Assembly (NCBI GenBank): GCA_910579465.1
Contig: CAJTUB010000002.1
Location: forward strand, 316,980-380,979
Reading direction: 5' to 3'
From: an uncultured Lachnospiraceae bacterium
Lineage (GTDB): Bacteria > Bacillota > Clostridia > Lachnospirales > Lachnospiraceae
DNA length: 64,000 nucleotides
The notes under the pieces are model-generated. The model made no database searches. It was not told where the DNA came from and saw nothing but the letters and a program-made list of their open reading frames with translations. Positions 1 through 7,514 of the stretch are shown here, piece after piece; the stretch's first letter is position 1, and every line of letters starts with the position of its first letter. The position numbers and the translations under genes were made by a program.

Positions 1-5
1 AGATA

Positions 6-212
6 ATGAACCGTCTGTACCAGATGGGACGAAAGCAGTATGAGGGATTATTGCAGACAGCAAGTGAGCAGGTTCCGTTTGGTATTTACGCGGTGGAAAA
101 AGGTGAGTATGCAGAACTGAGGAATGATAAATGCCATAGCATAACGCAGTTAAAGGCTTTGACACGGCAGTTTAAAGCACAGGGATTTAAGGTGTTGTCG
201 AACGGAAGGTGA
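6..212 (+). CDS. Phage hypothetical protein, possibly 5'-truncated
   Basis: The 68-residue frame is open to the window edge, so the ATG at 6 may be internal and the gene may begin further left. The product is small and mixed-charge, with no signal peptide, membrane segment or motif that I recognise. Its stop overlaps the start of the minor capsid gene, which places it in the head operon. In related prophages a portal protein is expected just upstream of the minor capsid gene, but this fragment shows no portal features, so I leave it unassigned. Confidence 0.5.
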   Translation: MNRLYQMGRKQYEGLLQTASEQVPFGIYAVEKGEYAELRNDKCHSITQLKALTRQFKAQGFKVLSNGR

Positions 213-1786
213 TGAAGGTGCCGCGACACCAAAATGAAGAATATGATTTTACGAAAGCATTTCAGGCAATTGAGGATGAACTGATGGCATCCATGATTCG
301 TAATATGAGCCGCCATCGCGCCGAGGAAACCAAGGAAGGGATTGAATGGAGTCAATGGCAGGCAGAGCAGCTGAAGGCACTGGAAAAGTATAAGAGGGAC
401 AACCAAAAGAAGTATACGAAGCAGTTCAAATCTATCAATAACCAGATAGAGGCGCTTATTCGGCAGGCAAAGAAAGAGGGCAGTATGTCGCAGGAGATAG
501 CCATATTAAAGGCTATCAAGGGTGGATTTAAGGGATTTAAGAAAATATCAGCAACTATGAGCGGTCAGTTTTTTGCTTTGAATGAGCGAAAACTGGAAGC
601 ATTAGTTAAGGCAACTACGGACGATATGAAAAAAGCGGAGATGGCGGTGCTGCGTATGGCAAATGACAGATATCGTAAGGTCATTTTCAATGCACAGGTA
701 TATGCAAACACTGGGGCGGCAACCTATGAGAAAGCCGTTGATATGGCAACAAAGGACTTCTTGGCAGCGGGGCTGAACTGTGTGGAGTATAAAAACGGTG
801 CCAGACATACTCTGTCAGATTATGCCGATATGGCAATCCGCACCGCGAGCAAGAGGGCATATTTACAAGGAGAAGGCGTTAAACGGCAAGAGTGGGGAAT
901 CTCAACCGTGATTATGAATAAACGCGGCAATCCGTGTCCGAAGTGTCTGCCTTTTGTCGGAAAGGTGCTGATTGATGATGTATGGAGCGGCGGAACCAAA
1001 AAGGATGGTAAGTATCCGTTGATGTCCGCTGCAATATGTGCAGGGCTGTATCATCCACGCTGTAAGGATAGTCATACAACATACTTTCCGGGGATATCTA
1101 CGGCGGATGATACCTGGACGAAGGAAGAACTGGAAGCGGTAGAAAAAGCCGCTAAGAAAGATGCCGAACAACAATATGTTAAGCGCCAGATGGAGCGGAA
1201 CAGACGACTCGCGAAGTATTCACTTGACAAAGAGAATAAAAGGCAGTATCAGGAAAAGGCAGATTCAATAGAAAAATCTTTGGAAAAAATCAGTTTTACT
1301 GATGTGACAGATGATTGGAAGAAAAATGCAACGCCAAATAGTCATAATATTGTAGATTTACAAGAATATGCAGTGGAAAATGTTACATATAGGGTAGACG
1401 GAAAGCATGTTATACTCGATTATGCGGAAAATGAAAGACATATAGCAGAGTTACTTGAAAAACATCTTGGTGGAGAGATTGGGATGGTTCCGAGGGTGAT
1501 GTACCCTAAAAATATATCGACTCCGGATTATATTTTTAGAGGCGAAAGGTACGATTTAAAGTCACCGACCGGGTCAAGTGATAGTGTACTCTACAGTTTG
1601 GTAAAGAGAAAGAAAAAGCAGGCCAGCAATTTTATATTTGATATATCATCCTGCCCGTTAGATAAATCTGATATATTGGCACAGGCTCAGAAACTCTTTT
1701 TGAATAATCATACTGATTTTATAAACAGAGTAATTATCATAAAAGGAGATAACATCATAGCAATTTATGAAAGAAACAAAAAATAA
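212..1786 (+). CDS. Phage minor capsid protein with C-terminal CdiA-like nuclease domain
   Basis: This is a 524-residue head protein. Residues to about 330 match phage minor capsid protein 2, a family thought to sit at the portal vertex. The typical stretch NPCPKCLPFVGKVLIDDVWS and the paired Cys/His region ending HPRCKDSHTTYFPG are both present. After a charged linker, residues about 395-524 resemble the CdiA C-terminal tRNase (BECR) fold: a PDY strand, the core YDLKSPTGSSDS, then KKKQASNFIFD and a closing strand VIIIKGDNIIAIY. The DNA turns more AT-rich from about 1,225, matching the domain junction and suggesting the tail was acquired. GTG at 209 is an alternative start. No immunity gene follows; an inverted repeat and a gap come next. 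The domain assignment is by eye and the nuclease activity is inferred. Confidence 0.85.
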   Translation: MKVPRHQNEEYDFTKAFQAIEDELMASMIRNMSRHRAEETKEGIEWSQWQAEQLKALEKYKRDNQKKYTKQFKSINNQIEALIRQAKKEGSMSQEIAILKAIKGGFKGFKKISATMSGQFFALNERKLEALVKATTDDMKKAEMAVLRMANDRYRKVIFNAQVYANTGAATYEKAVDMATKDFLAAGLNCVEYKNGARHTLSDYADMAIRTASKRAYLQGEGVKRQEWGISTVIMNKRGNPCPKCLPFVGKVLIDDVWSGGTKKDGKYPLMSAAICAGLYHPRCKDSHTTYFPGISTADDTWTKEELEAVEKAAKKDAEQQYVKRQMERNRRLAKYSLDKENKRQYQEKADSIEKSLEKISFTDVTDDWKKNATPNSHNIVDLQEYAVENVTYRVDGKHVILDYAENERHIAELLEKHLGGEIGMVPRVMYPKNISTPDYIFRGERYDLKSPTGSSDSVLYSLVKRKKKQASNFIFDISSCPLDKSDILAQAQKLFLNNHTDFINRVIIIKGDNIIAIYERNKK

Positions 1787-1834
1787 GAAGCAATCTCCCA
1801 ACACAGAGGCGTCAGGTATTGCTTCTTATTTTGT
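1782..1834 (+). terminator. Inverted repeat overlapping the minor capsid stop codon
   Basis: A perfect 13-bp inverted repeat pairs 1782-1794 with 1818-1830. The loop is 23 nt and a short T-rich stretch follows. The 5' arm contains the stop codon of the capsid gene. It could terminate transcription or protect the mRNA end; the T tract is weak. Confidence 0.5.
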
Positions 1835-1938
1835 AAGATATCTTGCTTACATTATATCATTATATGTATTAGAAGTCAATATTATTAATCAGACTTTATG
1901 CAGAATAGCGCAAATGTATTGAAAAATACTTCCCGCGT

Positions 1939-1980
1939 ATCATATTATGGGAAATTGCACCGGTGCAACAACAATATGAT
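1939..1980. promoter_or_regulatory. Nested palindrome in the intergenic gap
   Basis: A perfect 14-bp palindrome TTGCACCGGTGCAA (1955-1968) is enclosed by a second inverted repeat, ATCATATT (1939-1946) and AATATGAT (1973-1980). It lies in the 325-bp gene-free gap between the minor capsid and scaffold genes. It could be a protein-binding site or a packaging or processing element. No promoter boxes are obvious beside it. Confidence 0.4.
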
Positions 1981-1988
1981 TAAATCAG

Positions 1989-2011
1989 GACGCGAAATAG
2001 CGTCTTTTTTT
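1989..2011 (+). terminator. Intrinsic terminator before the scaffold gene
   Basis: The stem GACGC / GCGTC (1989-1993 and 2000-2004) has a 6-nt loop and is followed by seven T residues. It is short but has the full layout of a factor-independent terminator on the plus strand. Confidence 0.6.
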
Positions 2012-2111
2012 AATGCTCCAAACACGATAAGAGCTTAAAATGTGCGTGACCGGCGACACCGAAGACAATGGATTTTACAGGGCGACACCCTTAAAACGGA
2101 AAGGAGTAACC

Positions 2112-2687
2112 ATGAAACAAAAATTTTCTATGAAGTTACAGTTTTTTGCAGAAGAAGAGGCGGAAACTGAATCTTCTGCAACACAGGTACCGGAAATTGA
2201 TTATGCTAAGATTCAGCAGATGCTTGACGGAACACTTGCAGCGAAGGAAGATACGGCGTTAAAGGCCTATTTTAAACAGCAAGGGCTAAGTCAGGAAGAG
2301 GCAGAACAGGCGATGTCTGCTTTTAAGGCGGAAAAGGCAAAGAATCAGCCGGATGTCATTGCATTACAGAACCAGAATGCGCAGGCACAGGCGGCATTAC
2401 AAAGAACACGGATTGAGAATGCGGCAATGATGGAAGCTGTGGAACTGGGATTGAATGCAAAAACCATTCCATATGTTCTTAAACTGGCTGATTTCAGTCA
2501 GGCGGTCGGGCAGGATGGAAAAATCAATAATGAAACTGTAAAGAACGCTTTAAGTAAGGTGCTGGAAGACCTTCCGGCGTTAAAACCGCAGCCGGAGCAG
2601 TCAGCAGGTTTTGTACAGGTAGGGGCTGGTGCAGACAGCCAGTCGCAGGTACAGGAGGATGCCTTAAAGAAAGCATTCGGGCTCTAA
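2112..2687 (+). CDS. Phage capsid scaffold protein (DUF4355-like)
   Basis: The ATG at 2112 follows AAAGGAG at 2100. A longer in-frame ORF starting at 2040 lacks a ribosome site. The 191-residue product begins MKQKFSMKLQFFAEEE, typical of Firmicute phage scaffolds, and continues as an acidic, Gln- and Ala-rich helical protein with coiled-coil character over about residues 30-140. It lies immediately before the major capsid gene, the usual place for a scaffold. Its role, guiding procapsid assembly and then leaving the head, follows from the family and position. Confidence 0.8.
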   Translation: MKQKFSMKLQFFAEEEAETESSATQVPEIDYAKIQQMLDGTLAAKEDTALKAYFKQQGLSQEEAEQAMSAFKAEKAKNQPDVIALQNQNAQAQAALQRTRIENAAMMEAVELGLNAKTIPYVLKLADFSQAVGQDGKINNETVKNALSKVLEDLPALKPQPEQSAGFVQVGAGADSQSQVQEDALKKAFGL

Positions 2688-2706
2688 AGAAAGAGAGGAT
2701 TAACAC

Positions 2707-3591
2707 ATGGCAGTATATGAGTATGCAACCACATTTACACAGCTTTTACAGAAGAAGTACGAAAAGGAGTTATGCTCCGATGCACTTGCACAGAGTAATC
2801 AGCAGGTGAAATTCCTTAACGCACAGACGATTAAGCTTCCGAGGATGGCCGTATCCGGTTATAAGGACCATACCCGTACACCGGGATTTAATTCCGGTAC
2901 GCTCTCCAATGGCTGGGAAGCGAAGAAGCTGGAGCACGACAGAGATATTGAGTTTTTTGTTGATCCGATGGATATTGACGAAACAAACCTTACCTTGTCT
3001 GTTGCCAATATTCAGAATACCTTTGAAACGGAACAGGCAATTCCGGAAAAGGATTCCTACCGTTTTTCAAAGCTTCATGCAGAACTGACTGCATTCAGCG
3101 GCAGAATTGATACTACAGTTATTGACGCGGCAAATTTTCTTGAAGCATTTGACACTGAGATGGCAATTATGGATGAAGCAGGGGTGCCGGAGGAGGGACG
3201 TATCCTATATGTTACTCCGACTATGAGAAAGATTGTCAAAGAGGCAGAGGGCATTCAGCGTGTTATGACAGTAACTACCCCGGCAACGATTAACCGGAAG
3301 GTACATTCCTTGGATGATGTCACAATCAAGATGGTGCCGGCGGCGCGTATGAAAACGAAGTATGATTTCACAGACGGCTGTGTTGCAGCAGTAGATGCAA
3401 AGCAGATTAACTGGATTCTGATTCATACATCCTGTGTAGTATGCCGCGATAAGTATAGCTATATTAAGCTGTTTACTCCGGGTACCGATTCCAGAACCGC
3501 GGATGGATATCTGTATCAGAACCGCTGCTTTGGGGATCTGTTCCTGTTGGAAAAGAAGGTTGATGGCTGTGCAATGAATGTAAGCGCATAA
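2707..3591 (+). CDS. Phage major capsid protein
   Basis: The 294-residue protein starts 19 bp after the scaffold gene and is followed by head-completion genes, the canonical position of the main shell subunit. The N-terminus (MAVYEYATTFTQLLQKKYEK) and the body, including a GYKDHTRTPGF segment and an alternating alpha/beta pattern, resemble the HK97-fold capsid proteins of Lachnospiraceae and Clostridium siphophages. It has no N-terminal delta domain, consistent with a separate scaffold gene. The identification rests on neighbourhood, length and family resemblance. Confidence 0.85.
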   Translation: MAVYEYATTFTQLLQKKYEKELCSDALAQSNQQVKFLNAQTIKLPRMAVSGYKDHTRTPGFNSGTLSNGWEAKKLEHDRDIEFFVDPMDIDETNLTLSVANIQNTFETEQAIPEKDSYRFSKLHAELTAFSGRIDTTVIDAANFLEAFDTEMAIMDEAGVPEEGRILYVTPTMRKIVKEAEGIQRVMTVTTPATINRKVHSLDDVTIKMVPAARMKTKYDFTDGCVAAVDAKQINWILIHTSCVVCRDKYSYIKLFTPGTDSRTADGYLYQNRCFGDLFLLEKKVDGCAMNVSA

Positions 3592-3602
3592 GGAGGCAGA
3601 TT

Positions 3603-3947
3603 ATGAGAGCAGTAAAAGCAAACAAATCTTATACGATTGATGAAACGCAGAAAAAACACTATCAGGAAGCAGGTTTTGATATTATCGACGAGAATGGTGC
3701 CGTGATTTCCTATGGCAGAGGAAAAAAGGTGTCATATGAGGAGTATGCCGCATTAAAAAAGAAATATGACATCTTGATGGAAAAGAATGCCAGTGAGGCG
3801 GACGGTAATGGTGACGAGGAGACGGTAAGTATCCTGAAGGCATACGCCGAAGAACACGGAGTTGATATCGGACGCAGTTCCAGCGTTGCCGGAATCGTAA
3901 AGAAGATTAAGGAGCAGATGCCGGAAGGCAGTGGGCAGGATGTATAG
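3603..3947 (+). CDS. Small head protein with C-terminal HeH/LEM-like helix pair
   Basis: The 114-residue product has AGGAGG just upstream of its ATG. The N-terminal part begins MRAVKANKSYTIDETQKKHY. The last 35 residues (VSILKAYAEEHGVDIGRSSS and onward) have the helix-extension-helix pattern of HeH/LEM domains, which occur in small phage head-completion proteins. The 3' end overlaps the next gene by 8 bp. The role is inferred from position between the capsid and the head-tail connector. Confidence 0.6.
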   Translation: MRAVKANKSYTIDETQKKHYQEAGFDIIDENGAVISYGRGKKVSYEEYAALKKKYDILMEKNASEADGNGDEETVSILKAYAEEHGVDIGRSSSVAGIVKKIKEQMPEGSGQDV

Positions 3948-4323
3948 CTCATATGTTACACCGGAGTATTACCGGGAGATATACAAAGGCAGCGTTATTC
4001 CCGAAACGGAGCAGGAAAAAGCATTGACACAGGCAAGCAGACACATTGATTCTCTGACTTATAACCGAATTGTGGGGCGGGGAATATCTGCCCTGACAGA
4101 GTTTCAACAGGATATTGTCAGGGAAGTTATATGCGAGCAGGCAGACTTTGAATGCGAGAATGCGGATGAAATCAATATGGTGTTGTCCGGTTATAGTATC
4201 AATGGTGTATCGGTACAATTTGGAAGCGCATGGAACGTTTTCACGGACAAGGGAATTGCCATGCGGCGGGATGTGTATGCGCTGCTGTCACAGAGCGGGC
4301 TATGCTGCCGGTTAGCGAGGTGA
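3940..4323 (+). CDS. Phage head-tail connector (gp6-like)
   Basis: I chose the ATG at 3940, which overlaps the stop of the previous gene; an in-frame GTG at 3931 is possible. The 127 residues form a helical protein beginning MYSSYVTPEYYREIY, with EKALTQASRHIDSLTYNRI and a later EFQQDIVREVICEQADFE helix. This is the pattern of gp6-like proteins that form the ring below the portal. Translational coupling to the preceding gene is likely. Confidence 0.7.
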   Translation: MYSSYVTPEYYREIYKGSVIPETEQEKALTQASRHIDSLTYNRIVGRGISALTEFQQDIVREVICEQADFECENADEINMVLSGYSINGVSVQFGSAWNVFTDKGIAMRRDVYALLSQSGLCCRLAR

Positions 4324-4327
4324 TTTT

Positions 4328-4666
4328 GTGAAATATCCATGTTTGGTTCCAAAGCAGCTTTGCAAGACATCCGTTCATGTGCATTTGGAATCAGAAGAGT
4401 TAAATACTCTGGGAATGCCGAAACGGATACTGGATGTTGACCTGCTGTGTAATTTTCAGGACAGCGCAAAAACAATTCTGACAACGGAAAAGAAGTTGGT
4501 ACAGATAACCGGGACGGCATTATTCCAAGGGGATATCGCACCGGATTTTCCGACTTTAAGCGGCGGGACGATGACGGTATTCGGTGAGGAGCGCCACATT
4601 GAGCAGGGGATGAAAGCGAGGAATCCAGATGGTACGGTGAATTACTGCAGATTGGAATTTATATAA
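4328..4666 (+). CDS. Phage minor capsid or head-closure protein
   Basis: The GTG at 4328 follows GAGGTGA. The 112-residue product is mainly beta-strand, and its position after the connector matches small head-closure (stopper) proteins. It is the last gene before the inserted cassette; the next structural gene resumes only at 6220. The stretch HVHLESEELNTLGMPKRILD is characteristic but not diagnostic. Confidence 0.6.
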   Translation: MKYPCLVPKQLCKTSVHVHLESEELNTLGMPKRILDVDLLCNFQDSAKTILTTEKKLVQITGTALFQGDIAPDFPTLSGGTMTVFGEERHIEQGMKARNPDGTVNYCRLEFI

Positions 4667-4673
4667 AAATGTC

Positions 4674-4733
4674 TTGACTTTAAATTGACTTCATGGTATA
4701 TTAAAAGTGTTAAATAACTTCAATATGACTTCA
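4674..4733 (+). promoter_or_regulatory. Promoter with four 9-bp direct repeats before the ribbon-helix-helix gene
   Basis: TTGACT (4674-4679) and TATATT (4697-4702) are separated by 17 bp, a near-consensus sigma-A promoter. Four copies of a 9-mer lie over and after it: TTGACTTTA at 4674, TTGACTTCA at 4685, ATAACTTCA at 4714 and ATGACTTCA at 4725. Within each pair the spacing is 11 bp, about one helical turn. This suits cooperative dimers of the ribbon-helix-helix protein encoded next, acting as an autorepressor. Confidence 0.65.
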
Positions 4734-4753
4734 AATAGAAAGGAGATGATAAG

Positions 4754-4951
4754 TTGAGCATTAAAACCTTTACGTTGCGATTGACAGAGGAGCAGTTGGA
4801 TTACATCGGTGAAAAGGCAAAGGAAATCGGAGTAAGCAAGAACGATTACATCCGAAGGTTGATTGATGGAGATATTCGGGCGGATAAGCAGGACAAAATC
4901 TTGCAGGAAATTATCGAAATCAAAAAAATGATAGAAAGTGGGTTGCCTTAA
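4754..4951 (+). CDS. Ribbon-helix-helix (CopG/Arc-like) DNA-binding protein
   Basis: The TTG start is preceded by GAAAGGAGATGATAAG. The 65-residue protein opens with the strand KTFTLRLTEEQLDYI, followed by the two helices typical of the fold, then a helical tail. It has its own promoter and repeated operators, so it is probably expressed from the prophage independently of the late operon. The gene ends close to a GIY-YIG-like frame. A run of seven A residues at 4922-4928 could place the two in one product by a -1 shift. Confidence 0.75.
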   Translation: MSIKTFTLRLTEEQLDYIGEKAKEIGVSKNDYIRRLIDGDIRADKQDKILQEIIEIKKMIESGLP

Positions 4952-5025
4952 TTAAGAATTGGATTATAACTGAAAATTTATCAAAAGTACCAAATATTGA
5001 AAGTGGATATGGATGTTGTTATGCA

Positions 5026-5229
5026 GTGAAAATACCAGTAATTCAAGGAGTTTGTTTGCTGAAAATAGGAGCAACAAGTGAGCCGAAAGCAAGATTACAA
5101 AATATCGGTAAAAGGGGAACAATTTTTTGCATATCTCCGTACTGCTTAAATTATTGGAGAAATGAAGAAATATTACATGATTATTACAAAAAGTATCGAC
5201 TTCCACCAAGACCACATAAAGGCGTATAA
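5026..5229 (+). CDS. GIY-YIG superfamily (T5orf172/MUG113-like) fragment
   Basis: The first usable start is the GTG at 5026, which has no convincing ribosome site. The frame is open from 4888, and the residues coded upstream of the GTG (GYGCCYAV) supply the first strand expected of the GIY-YIG fold. The visible part has KIGATSEPKARLQNI, matching the KIG-x-T ... R core, and a later conserved Glu in NEEILHDYYKKYR. The gene is therefore either expressed by frameshifting from the ribbon-helix-helix gene or broken. A nicking or DNA-binding role would be expected for an intact domain. Confidence 0.5.
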   Translation: MKIPVIQGVCLLKIGATSEPKARLQNIGKRGTIFCISPYCLNYWRNEEILHDYYKKYRLPPRPHKGV

Positions 5230-5300
5230 GCTGAATTGTTTAATATAAGTCTTGTTTACTCATTTCAGACAATGCCTGATTTGGTATACGAAACAAAGAA

Positions 5301-5340
5301 ATAGAGCGTTGCCCGACTGACAATCAAACAAACGCTCTAT
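5301..5340 (+). terminator. 10-bp inverted repeat after the GIY-YIG frame
   Basis: ATAGAGCGTT (5301-5310) pairs perfectly with AACGCTCTAT (5331-5340) across a 20-nt loop. No T tract follows, so it may act as an mRNA end or binding site. It divides the cassette into two units. Confidence 0.4.
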
Positions 5341-5425
5341 CACTCACAGAGAAGTTTCCCTGTATGAATATTGTAACATATGCGGAGACCTCTTTCAAGT
5401 ATCAAATTTGAAAGGAGTTTTTATT

Positions 5426-5638
5426 ATGGCAAAAGTAAAGAATACTATGGAGTTAGTTAAAAAATCTATTGGCCATATTGATTCTAACTATACTATGTAT
5501 GCAGGAAATATTAAGGATATCATGGAAGCAAGTGAAAATGGTTATGACTTAATCTGTAATGGTTTTCGTTTTGGTTATATGCAGGGGATGAAAGCTGCTA
5601 AATCAGAAATGAAGAGAGGCGGTGTTGCCAATAGTTGA
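5426..5638 (+). CDS. Phage hypothetical protein, 70 residues
   Basis: The ATG at 5426 follows AAAGGAG at 5411, which fixes the start; an in-frame TTG at 5408 lies before that site. The protein is small and mixed-charge, with a helix rich in Met and Lys at its end (GYMQGMKAAKSEMKRG). I do not recognise the family. Its last 17 bp overlap the HNH endonuclease gene, so the two are probably translationally coupled. Confidence 0.6.
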   Translation: MAKVKNTMELVKKSIGHIDSNYTMYAGNIKDIMEASENGYDLICNGFRFGYMQGMKAAKSEMKRGGVANS

Positions 5639-6185
5639 ACAGGAGGTTTGGAAGGATATTCCAGGGTATGAAGGATTGTATCAGGCAAGTACGGGTGGAA
5701 GAATAAAGAGCTTACAAAGAAACTGCCGCCATAGTAGTGGAATTGGTTACAGAAAGGTAAGAGAAAAAATATTATGTTCATTTATACAAAAAAACGGGTA
5801 TGTATATGTAACTCTTAGCAAAGACGGGAAGTCGAAAACACACAGATTGCATAGAATAATTGCAATGACTTTCTTGGAAAATCCATATAATCTAGCAGAA
5901 GTGAACCATAAAGATGAGAACAAACAGAACAATAGTGTTGGAAATTTGGAATGGTGTTCAAATTACTATAATCAAAATTATGGAACGCATCAGAAGAGAA
6001 ATTCGGAAAGCAGTAAGATTCCAGTTCTTCAGCTTGACCTAAATGGGAATTTGATAAAAAAATGGGATTCAGCCGATGATGCAGGAAAGCAGCTTAATAT
6101 TTACCCACAAAATATAGGAAAGTGCTGCAAAAAGAAGATAAAAACAGCATACGGATGTAAGTGGGAATATGAAACGAGAGCATAG
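5622..6185 (+). CDS. HNH homing endonuclease (NUMOD4-HNH-NUMOD1)
   Basis: The start is GTG 5622 (or TTG 5625), behind AGAGAGG. The 187-residue protein has three recognisable modules. NUMOD4 lies at about residues 8-30 (EVWKDIPGYEGLYQAS). An HNH nuclease core lies at about residues 75-115 (LHRIIAMTF, then VNHKDENKQNNSVGNLEWC). A NUMOD1 DNA-binding repeat lies at about residues 130-185 (PVLQLDLNGNLIKKWDSADD). Such proteins cut DNA at specific sites and spread with neighbouring cargo. It has its own terminator and sits between two head-completion genes, as expected for a free-standing homing endonuclease. Confidence 0.85.
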   Translation: MLPIVEQEVWKDIPGYEGLYQASTGGRIKSLQRNCRHSSGIGYRKVREKILCSFIQKNGYVYVTLSKDGKSKTHRLHRIIAMTFLENPYNLAEVNHKDENKQNNSVGNLEWCSNYYNQNYGTHQKRNSESSKIPVLQLDLNGNLIKKWDSADDAGKQLNIYPQNIGKCCKKKIKTAYGCKWEYETRA

Positions 6186-6203
6186 GGCTCTCGTTTTGTT
6201 TTG
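6172..6203 (+). terminator. Terminator at the end of the HNH gene
   Basis: A perfect 10-bp stem AAACGAGAGC / GCTCTCGTTT (6172-6181 and 6187-6196) is followed by TGTTTTG. It overlaps the HNH stop codon and closes the cassette before the structural genes resume at 6220. Confidence 0.75.
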
Positions 6204-6219
6204 AAAGGGGGTGATAGAA

Positions 6220-6600
6220 ATGAAAGTAAGTTCAACAGTAAAACTGAATATGGCGCGGATTAACCACCTATCGCAGACGGCGGTTACGGCATTGGAAATG
6301 ACAGCCGAAGAATTACATACGGAAATTGAACAGGCACAGGTAATGCCAAGGGATACCGGAACAATGCAAAATGAAAGTACGTTTGTGGATTGTAGTGAAT
6401 CCGCAAATGGAAAGGTTAGTATTGTTACCAGTACGCCGTATGCCCGCAGACTTTTTTACCACCCTGAATATAATTTCCAAAAGGATAAGAATCCAAATGC
6501 GAAAGGCAGATGGTTTGAAGACTGGATGAAAGGTGGTAAGTATGCGGATTTTGCTGCGAAGACCTTTCGGAATTTGTTTAAACGATTGGGAGGTGTCTGA
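6220..6600 (+). CDS. Phage minor capsid / HK97 gp10-like tail-completion protein
   Basis: The ATG at 6220 has GAAAGGGGGTGA upstream; the GTG at 6211 lies inside that site. The 126 residues include MPRDTGTMQNESTFV and YARRLFYHPEYNFQK followed by GRWFEDWM, the usual signature of gp10-like or minor capsid 2 head-tail joining proteins. Its stop overlaps the next start (TGATG), so the pair is translationally coupled. The gene resumes the head-completion order interrupted at 4666. Confidence 0.75.
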   Translation: MKVSSTVKLNMARINHLSQTAVTALEMTAEELHTEIEQAQVMPRDTGTMQNESTFVDCSESANGKVSIVTSTPYARRLFYHPEYNFQKDKNPNAKGRWFEDWMKGGKYADFAAKTFRNLFKRLGGV

Positions 6601-7001
6601 TGCTTACATTAATGGATATCCGGCAGTATATTTCCAATTTTGGCATTGTGACCGACGATAACGTGTATATCGGCAAACTGGATAATAAAAAGCAAAAGTC
6701 CATTGGCGTATATCCGAGAGGAGGAACCGGACCGCCGGTTGTGGCTCTTGGAGGAGCCTCATCGTATGACCGAAAAGCAGTATCGCTTCTGCTTCATTGG
6801 AACAAAAATCCGGATGAAACGGAAAAAACAGCTTATATGTTGTTTGAGAAGCTAAGAGAGGTATCCAATATTACAATCGGGACTGCCGAAGTTCGTAGTA
6901 TTATGCTTATGGTTCCTGAACCGCAGAGCGTTGGAACGGATGATAGTGGCGTGTACGAGTATGTAATATGGATTGATTTTGTTTACGGAAAGGAAAGATG
7001 A
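6600..7001 (+). CDS. Phage minor capsid / tail terminator protein
   Basis: The 133-residue protein starts at an ATG that shares its A with the previous stop codon. Features such as DNVYIGKLDNKKQKSIGVYP and the closing strand YEYVIWIDFVYGK resemble minor capsid family 3, equivalent in position to the tail terminator of siphophages. It probably caps the tail tube and joins it to the head. Confidence 0.65.
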   Translation: MLTLMDIRQYISNFGIVTDDNVYIGKLDNKKQKSIGVYPRGGTGPPVVALGGASSYDRKAVSLLLHWNKNPDETEKTAYMLFEKLREVSNITIGTAEVRSIMLMVPEPQSVGTDDSGVYEYVIWIDFVYGKER

Positions 7002-7005
7002 TAGT

Positions 7006-7449
7006 ATGAACGGAAAAGTATTCCCGGTACATAACAATAAGTTTAAGTTTGGTACGAACGGACTTGAAAGCACAGAGGCAGAGATGATGACGCCATCTGA
7101 CCTTGAAAATTTTGCTCCGGCCATCGACAGTACGGTAGAGGAATGGTATGCGATGGATGCGGAAGGTTGGGCAAAGGCGGCAATGACCGGAAAGAAACTC
7201 GGGTTTTCTTTCAGTGGGAAGCGGTGCGTGGGTGATATTGGCAATGATTATATTGCCGGGCTTGCATGGAAGTTTGGCAATGATGTAATGACAAAGTTTG
7301 AATGGACCATGGTATCCGGAGCAAAGCTGTCGTTTGATTGCATGGTGAATGTGACGACGCCGGGTGGCGGCGATACTACAAACTTAGATAAGCTGGAGTT
7401 TGAGATTGTCTGTTACGGAAAACCGGCTTTTACCCCGGCGGCAATATAG
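7006..7449 (+). CDS. Phage major tail (tube) protein
   Basis: The ATG at 7006 is preceded by GGAAAGG; an in-frame TTG at 6973 is less likely. The 147 residues form a beta-rich protein (MNGKVFPVHNNKFKFGTNG, later LGFSFSGKRCVGDIGNDYIA) of the tail-tube family, which stacks into the hollow tail. It lies just before the tail chaperones, as expected. The -1 frame stays open past the TAG stop to 7532 and would add an acidic tail of about 28 residues, so a frameshifted longer form is possible. Confidence 0.8.
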   Translation: MNGKVFPVHNNKFKFGTNGLESTEAEMMTPSDLENFAPAIDSTVEEWYAMDAEGWAKAAMTGKKLGFSFSGKRCVGDIGNDYIAGLAWKFGNDVMTKFEWTMVSGAKLSFDCMVNVTTPGGGDTTNLDKLEFEIVCYGKPAFTPAAI

Positions 7450-7514
7450 TAATTCCGGAAGAAATTGCCGCAGAAACAGAACCGGAAGTAAAGGAAGATA
7501 GTATAGCAATGGAA

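Noticed and set aside
86..406. Long antisense ORFs across the phage and host genes, for example 86-406, 9051-9485, 29040-29651, 49429-50238 and 60939-61511 on the minus strand
   Set aside because: They lie wholly inside well-supported genes on the other strand, lack ribosome sites and show no domain pattern. They arise from codon bias of the real genes.
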